Assembly: GCA_000277445.1 (NCBI GenBank)
Contig: AJWJ01000207.1
Location: 1 to 38,111, forward strand
Direction: 5' to 3'
DNA length: 38,111 nt
DNA from: Polysphondylium violaceum
Taxonomy: Eukaryota; Evosea; Eumycetozoa; Dictyosteliales; Dictyosteliaceae
The position numbers and the translations under genes were made by a program. Below the pieces are notes generated by a model. It saw only the letters and a list, made by a program, of their open reading frames with translations, had not been told where the DNA came from and did not search any database. Shown in pieces: positions 33,372 to 38,111 of the stretch; the first letter of the stretch is position 1, and each line of letters begins with the position of its first letter.

Positions 33372-33430
33372 GCCCTTTATATCTATTTTGTTTTATAGGC
33401 GTCTTCAAAACAAAATAGAATTTAAAAGGC
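33372..33430. repeat. Imperfect inverted repeat (stem about 23 bp, loop about 12)
   Basis: The left arm GCCCTTTATATCTATTTTG plus TTTT pairs with the right arm reading GCCTTTTAAATTCTATTTTG plus TTTT in reverse complement; the inner 14 or so bases are perfect. The loop is about ATAGGCGTCTTC, more GC-rich than the stem. It could be a hairpin RNA, a replication/recombination structure or an end of a small element. Confidence 0.7.
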
Positions 33431-33500
33431 CAGTTCCTCCATCATCAATCAAAATGCATATATTTAACTCTATTATGAAATGAGAAGTTCTAACATATGA

Positions 33501-33586
33501 ATGCATAATGAGAAATAACTCGATTTATCAAATATCAATTGATTTAATATCAAATTGATAAGTCGAGTTAATTTTCCATTATGCAT
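33501..33586. repeat. Long imperfect inverted repeat (arms about 31 bp, loop about 23)
   Basis: The left arm begins ATGCATAATG, passes six unmatched or weak bases, then AACTCGATTTATCAA. The right arm, in reverse complement, begins ATGCATAATG and ends AACTCGACTTATCAA: one mismatch in 15 bp of inner stem (a G-U pair in one RNA sense) and a perfect 10-bp outer stem ending in ATGCAT. The loop ATATCAATTGATTTAATATCAAA itself holds ATCAATTGAT, a palindrome. Confidence 0.85.
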
Positions 33587-33714
33587 GTGTAGTCAGAGTG
33601 AGGTGCCCAGGCGGAGTTGATCACTAATCATAATTTAAATTCGAATGAAAATGAAAAAAAAAAATAAATAAATATTTTTCAAAATTTAAATTGTAAGAGG
33701 TTATCTAAAAAACT

Positions 33715-34513
33715 ATGACAGCACAACAACAAAAGGAAGAGATAGAAAAGTTAACAACTCAGTTTTTTGATGAACTCGAGTATTTAAACGAATTAAGAGA
33801 ACAATACAATGAGCTATTGAAAAATGTATATACATTCAATAAACAACAAGAGTGATCGAGGTAGATTCTAATGAATGGTTATATATAGGGTTACTTTTAT
33901 CTAGCAAAATCAAGATACTCGATGGGATTGAAATCGCTGGGTCAGCTACAGTATCCAGAGAATATAAAATCTACATTTACAATTACAATAGACTCGGATA
34001 ATAGTTTATCAATTCATGAGAGACAAGATAAAAAGAAATCACCATCATCATCATCAAATAATACATCATCTTCGTCATCATCAACCACAACCACGACAAA
34101 AAGAAGAGGAGGAAATAAAGAATCAAAAACAAAAGCCGATAGTGATGATGAGTCGAGTGATGATGAATCAGAAAACAACAACAACAATCAAGAAAATAAT
34201 GAAAACAATCAAGATGGTGAAAAAAAGCCAGCAACACCAAAGAGAGGAAACAAAGAGTTGATTAAAAAAGATCCCATCTATTGGTTTGGAATAATGACAC
34301 CTAGTACTTTAAAACAATCTCAATCCTATTTTAAACAATGTAAGCATGCAGACATCATGTATACATTATTTATATATTTACTAACGATGATTAACACACC
34401 ACCACTACATCATAGCTATAAACTTATCATTGGAAATGTCAAACAAGATTATTTTATTAAATGTAATTGAAAAACAATTGGAGGAATTAAAAAAGAACCA
34501 ACAAACAGTATAA
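33715..34513 (+). CDS. ccdc115: CCDC115/Vma22-type V-ATPase assembly factor
   Basis: Exons are 33715-33825, 33889-34339 and 34416-34513, giving 219 aa. The N-terminal helix (QQKEEIEKLTTQFFDELEYL) ends LLKN, then NGYFYLAKSRYSMGLKSLG and LQYPENIKSTFTI match the conserved start of CCDC115/Vma22. A Ser/Asn/acidic insert of about 90 residues follows (SSSSNNTSSSSSS and DDESSDDESENNNNN), then DPIYWFGIMTPSTLKQSQ and, after the last intron, a helix INLSLEMSNKIILLNVIEKQ with LEELKKNQ. This is the conserved C-terminal motif (W-F-G-I-L-x-P..L..AQ). The family acts in the ER to build the Vo sector of the proton pump. The last intron must be removed; reading through stops early at TGA 34468-34470, and the spliced end is helical and family-like. 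Confidence 0.9.
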
Positions 34514-34615
34514 ATAGATAAAGAGATAAACACATATATATAATATATAAACTATTGTTTTTTTGTACAGCACATACACACTATTACTTTGTAATAATAA
34601 AAGATAATACATAAT

Positions 34616-37507
34616 TTAATAATCAAAACCATCACTAATATGTTCACATTCTACCAAAACTGGATCAGAATCAGATTGTGTAACTGAAAAAGTATCACTA
34701 TTGCCAAATGATAGTGTACTTGAGGATCTAGGGGGAATTTGGGAAGAGGACGCAGGCGAGCTAGGGTCAAAATCATTGGGTGATAGTATTGGTGTAAAAT
34801 TGTTGGGTGTGATTTGGAATTGATATTGATGATGTGGGGTATTGTCATTACTACTGCTACCACTACTGCTACTATTGTCATTGTCAGAATGGTTGGCAAA
34901 TTTAGATTGTTTGGAAACTAAATGTTGATTACGTTGTTTATAGTTTTGAATAATCTTGTCACGATTTGTTGATTTGCTTTGATTATAATTGCTGTTATTT
35001 TTGTTGTTGTGGTTACCATTATCATCATCGCTGTCGTCATCATCATCAACACTATCATTATAATCATCATCGTCATTGTTATTATTATCACTTGATAATG
35101 AATCTTGATCATATTTATCATTTTCGTCATACTCGTCGTCACTGTTGTCGTCAGTCTCTAATGATAGGGCAACGGTTTGACGTTTTTTCAAGAATTGGTT
35201 ATTTGATTTCTTCTTTTCATTGCAATCGCCTAATAGTGATTCCAACAATTGAATTTCTTTGTGAGAATTTACCAAAGCCTTTTCTGGATCCTTGCTCTCT
35301 GATGGTCTGATCAATACAGGTGCAATCAATGTAGCAAGCTCATGCATGTCAATCTTTGATATATATGTGAATTCTGGTTGGATAAATGTAACCAAAAACT
35401 CTAAAATATAAATTAACACCTTTCTGTGCAACAATGGTATACCAGTCTCTAATATACTCCAAGCTTTTTCTGGTGATTCAATTATTTCATCACTATGTTT
35501 TATATTAGTAAATAAACTAGTGAATAAAAAGGATATATATACATACTAGATAGCATATGATATCAATGGATTGGGTAAATCTCTTAACCAATGTTTTAAA
35601 AGGGTAGCAAGTAAATGGACATCTGTTATGGAATCTAGAGAACCACCTTCATTGATTCTTTGTTTTTCTTGTTGAACCATTTGATGGGATGGTGAAATTG
35701 TAAATATTCCATTGGTTTTAAATGCATTCAATTTTGACAATGTTTTGACAAACTCGATTAAAATCCATGGAATTTCTAAATTTGGAAATGTTTTCTTTTG
35801 ATGATCCATAATTTCCTCTAATTCAACTCCAAATACTGATAGACAAATATTATTTAATGATTTGTTTAAACTATTATTGTTGCTATTATTATTGTTTGTA
35901 GATGATTGATTATTATTACTATTACTATTACTATTATTATCATTAAATGTAGAATTTATAATTGAAGCAGATGAAGATTTTAGATTGTTGGTAGCCTTAT
36001 TAAAGAAACCAAATATATTTTCTTTAATTGATTTGGTTGAAGTTTGGGGTGGAGATACAGATGTATTACTATTGTTATTTATATTACTATTAAAACTACC
36101 ACCGTTATTGCTATTTTCTTTAAAGGAATCTTGTTTCAAAAAACTATTGTTACTTGATCCGTTGAATAGAGTATCTTTAGTACTACCTGCTGTTGATGTA
36201 GAATTAAAACTACTACTATTATTACTATGAACAAAACCACTGTTATTAAAAACATTATTATTACTACTATTGAGTGATATTATTTTTCCTTCAACATAGG
36301 GTTCAAATTGAAAGGGTGGAATAACTTTTCTATTTGATAAATGATTCTTTATAAAGCTCTGAATATCCAACTCGGGGTCAATTACATCGATTGAAGTATT
36401 TGATATAGTCTCTCCTTCAACTTCACCTTTTAGTCCAATAAAATTCTTTATATTACTTTTTATAAACTGTAGTCTCATTGATTCAAATTGTTCAAATTCC
36501 TATCACACACATCATAGATGAGAGAATTAGTATATTTTACATAATATTTAGTGGATAATAATTTATAAAATAACTATAAATACATTTAAATTATCAGTCA
36601 TACGAATCAAATAAGAGGTACTGATAAATTCATTGGTGTCTTTGATTTGCGATTTATATTCCTCCTCGGCAATAATTGCATTTGATTCACACTTTGCAAC
36701 CTTTCTTTCCAATGCCTGTACTTTAGAGTTTGCATCTGGTTCTTTTTCAATCATATTTATCAACTCCACTTTTACAGATTCCATTTCTTTACATTGTTTT
36801 TCATATCTAAGATGATGTTTTTTAAGTAACTCGATTGAATCTTTTAAATCATTTCTAACTTTTTGACCTTCTTGAATTAACTATTTTTATTATTATATTA
36901 GTACCCTATTTTTATGTATGTAGTATATGTATAAAATACCTTTTTTCTTCTTTGTTCCATTTCTTTAACAAGAGCGCTAAATGGATGACATAAATTATTT
37001 AAAAGATTTGATGAAAATGTTTTATGAACATTTGATTCTGCTTCACATACTTTGGTAATTAATTGAATACCTTTTTGAAAAGAACTAATCAAGCTATGTT
37101 AGTACACATATAAACAGATCATAGAAATAAAATGTAAATATTTACTCATTTTCATCTTTTAATTTAAATCTTGAAAAGTATTCAGTTACACTTTTTGAAT
37201 ATTTATCTTCAATGGTTGCTCTTCTTTTAAAGAATTCCAATAGATCCTTACACTGTTCAATTCCAAGTTCAGTTCTTTTACACAATATATCATAGCCATC
37301 CCAGAGATCATTTGAAAATGATAAAATTGATGCTGTGGACGTTAAATCTGTTGGTGCTATTAAATTGATATTATCACAATTGATATCCTGTTGACCAGAT
37401 CTCAATGGTGATAGTAGCTGTACTTCTTTGAGAGCGTCAAGTGTAGGAGCGGTATTATTATTACTATTACCGCCAGCAGTACTAGTACTATCATTTGAAT
37501 TTATCAT
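34616..37507 (-). CDS. F-BAR / RhoGAP protein (srGAP-like, related to dictyostelid Mgp proteins)
   Basis: Exons are 37146-37507, 36940-37093, 36584-36880, 35547-36499 and 34616-35492, giving 880 aa. The exon 2 acceptor could also be 9 bp on (37084). An F-BAR domain covers about 60-300: SFSNDLWDGYDILCKRTELG, EQCKDLLEFFKRRATIEDKY, then long charged helices (AALVKEMEQRRKK-type, HLRYEKQCKEMESV). It bends or senses membranes. A poly-Ser/Asn linker leads to a RhoGAP domain at about 487-665: VFGVELEEIM, PWILIEFVKTLS, NAFKTNGIFTISPSHQMV, DVHLLATLLKHWLRDLPNPL, LIYILEFLVTFI, MHELATLIAPVLIRP. The usual arginine finger in GIFR is Thr here (35699-35701), so GAP activity is doubtful. The tail is acidic and Ser/Asn-rich. 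D. discoideum mgp genes have this layout, but which one corresponds is not clear. Confidence 0.93.
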
Positions 37508-38111
37508 TGTTTTATTATAAACTATAACTATCGTAATAATAACAATATAAAACTAAAAGAAAGAAATATTTAATAATTTATATCACTAATATTATATAAC
37601 AAATAAAAAAAATAAAAAATTGATTTCTTTTGTGGTGGTGGGGAAGAGGGTTGTTTTTAAATAGTGGGGGGACATTTCATATAAAAATCATACGTTTGCA
37701 AATTTAATTTAAATTAAAAAAACGCAAAAAGGAATTAATTACTTGATTGGGGAATAGTAGGAATCAATTTTTATAACTTTTTTTACCTTGTATCAATTAT
37801 TATCATTATTTGGTACTACACTTTGTAGACATCCCATTCCATCCATCCAATCATCAAATACTATGAGAAATAAATAATCTTGCCATGATATCAGCTCTAT
37901 TTATATTTGTAGTACACCACATCTGCAGAGTTTTAATCAATATGTCATGACCTAGGCTTCATTGTATGGTATCTAAAAGGATATACTAGATTTGATCAAA
38001 ATCAGGGTGTATCGTATAAATCATATCATATGAGATCAGTGAAAAGATGGATTGTTTTTGTTTTTTTTTTTTTTTTTTTTTTTCATTTTTCTCTTACTTT
38101 TTTCCACACAG
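37508..38111. promoter_or_regulatory. Upstream region of the F-BAR/RhoGAP gene to window end
   Basis: G-rich boxes GTGGTGGTGGGGAAGAGGG (about 37632-37650) and GTGGGGGGACATTT (about 37664-37677) lie 125-170 bp before the ATG at 37507, like the GT/CA boxes of other genes. From 37680 on there is AT-rich DNA with no open frame, then a T run of about 22 (38061-38082) near the edge. No second gene is visible. Confidence 0.5.

Larger units (their letters stand above)
33227..33714. other. Gene-free interval with structured DNA (EMC2 3' side to CCDC115 start)
   Basis: No open frame is credible. The interval is less AT-biased than other gaps and holds two strong hairpins (separate entries), a short ATTTGCA..TGCAAAT inverted pair at about 33295-33325, and an isolated GC-rich patch, GAGGTGCCCAGGCGGAGTTGATCAC (33600-33624). 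An A-run leader (33650-33700) then leads to the next start. A small RNA gene or a short transposon relic is possible; I see no tRNA, snRNA or snoRNA signature. Confidence 0.5.

Overview
The window looks like nuclear DNA of a dictyostelid social amoeba. The intergenic DNA is very AT-rich, introns are short and AT-rich (GTA.. donor, TAG acceptor), many proteins carry Asn/Ser/Gln homopolymer tracts, and family combinations such as an Asn-rich FHA protein, a TKL kinase with a PH domain and an F-BAR/RhoGAP protein fit Dictyostelia. Many genes contain GC-rich coding stretches (CTG, GGC, GTC, CGC codons), which is unlike D. discoideum and suggests another dictyostelid genus. I could not identify the species. 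No database search was run; family calls come from motifs and domain order.

Layout, left to right. 1-950 (-): N-terminal part of an FHA-domain protein, cut by the window edge. 1556-1737 (+): a 42-aa two-exon orphan. 1945-3570 (-): a protein with a delta-endotoxin (Cry)-like helical domain. 3812-4735 (-): a two-pass membrane protein with a Pro/Gln-rich tail. 5338-8200 (-): an NT-C2 / coiled-coil / DIL-domain protein. 8946-10677 and 11037-12638 (+): a tandem pair of secreted beta-helix surface proteins, one with a transmembrane anchor and one with a GPI-type tail. 12923-15302 (+): cohesin kleisin Rad21. 15818-18116 (+): diacylglycerol kinase. 18500-22182 (+): PH / Ig-like / TKL kinase. 22674-23359 (+): orphan rich in SP/TP sites. 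23386-23850 (-): small secreted protein. 24390-25428 (-): VAMP7-type longin R-SNARE with an unusual lumenal tail. 25699-26866 (-): polytopic membrane protein whose introns carry GATA microsatellites. 27265-28085 (+): Mpv17/PMP22 family. 28127-28639 (-): low-complexity basic protein. 28771-31709 (-): long-form tRNase Z. 32001-33226 (+): EMC2. 33227-33714: gene-free interval with two strong hairpins. 33715-34513 (+): CCDC115/Vma22-type V-ATPase assembly factor. 34616-37507 (-): F-BAR/RhoGAP protein whose arginine-finger position is Thr.

The genes do not form one pathway or operon. This is a compact eukaryotic arrangement of divergent promoters (950|1556, 8200|8946, 26866|27265, 31709|32001) and tightly spaced convergent 3' ends (26 bp at 23359|23386, 41 bp at 28085|28127, 102 bp at 34513|34616). 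A loose membrane-traffic theme exists: VAMP7, EMC2, the V-ATPase assembly factor, the DIL protein and the F-BAR/RhoGAP. I saw no tRNA, rRNA, CRISPR, LTR element or viral gene. The items most worth following are the beta-helix pair with alternative anchors, the 33.4-33.6 kb hairpins, the SNARE lumenal tail, the finger-less RhoGAP, the Cry-like gene, and recurrent promoter motifs.
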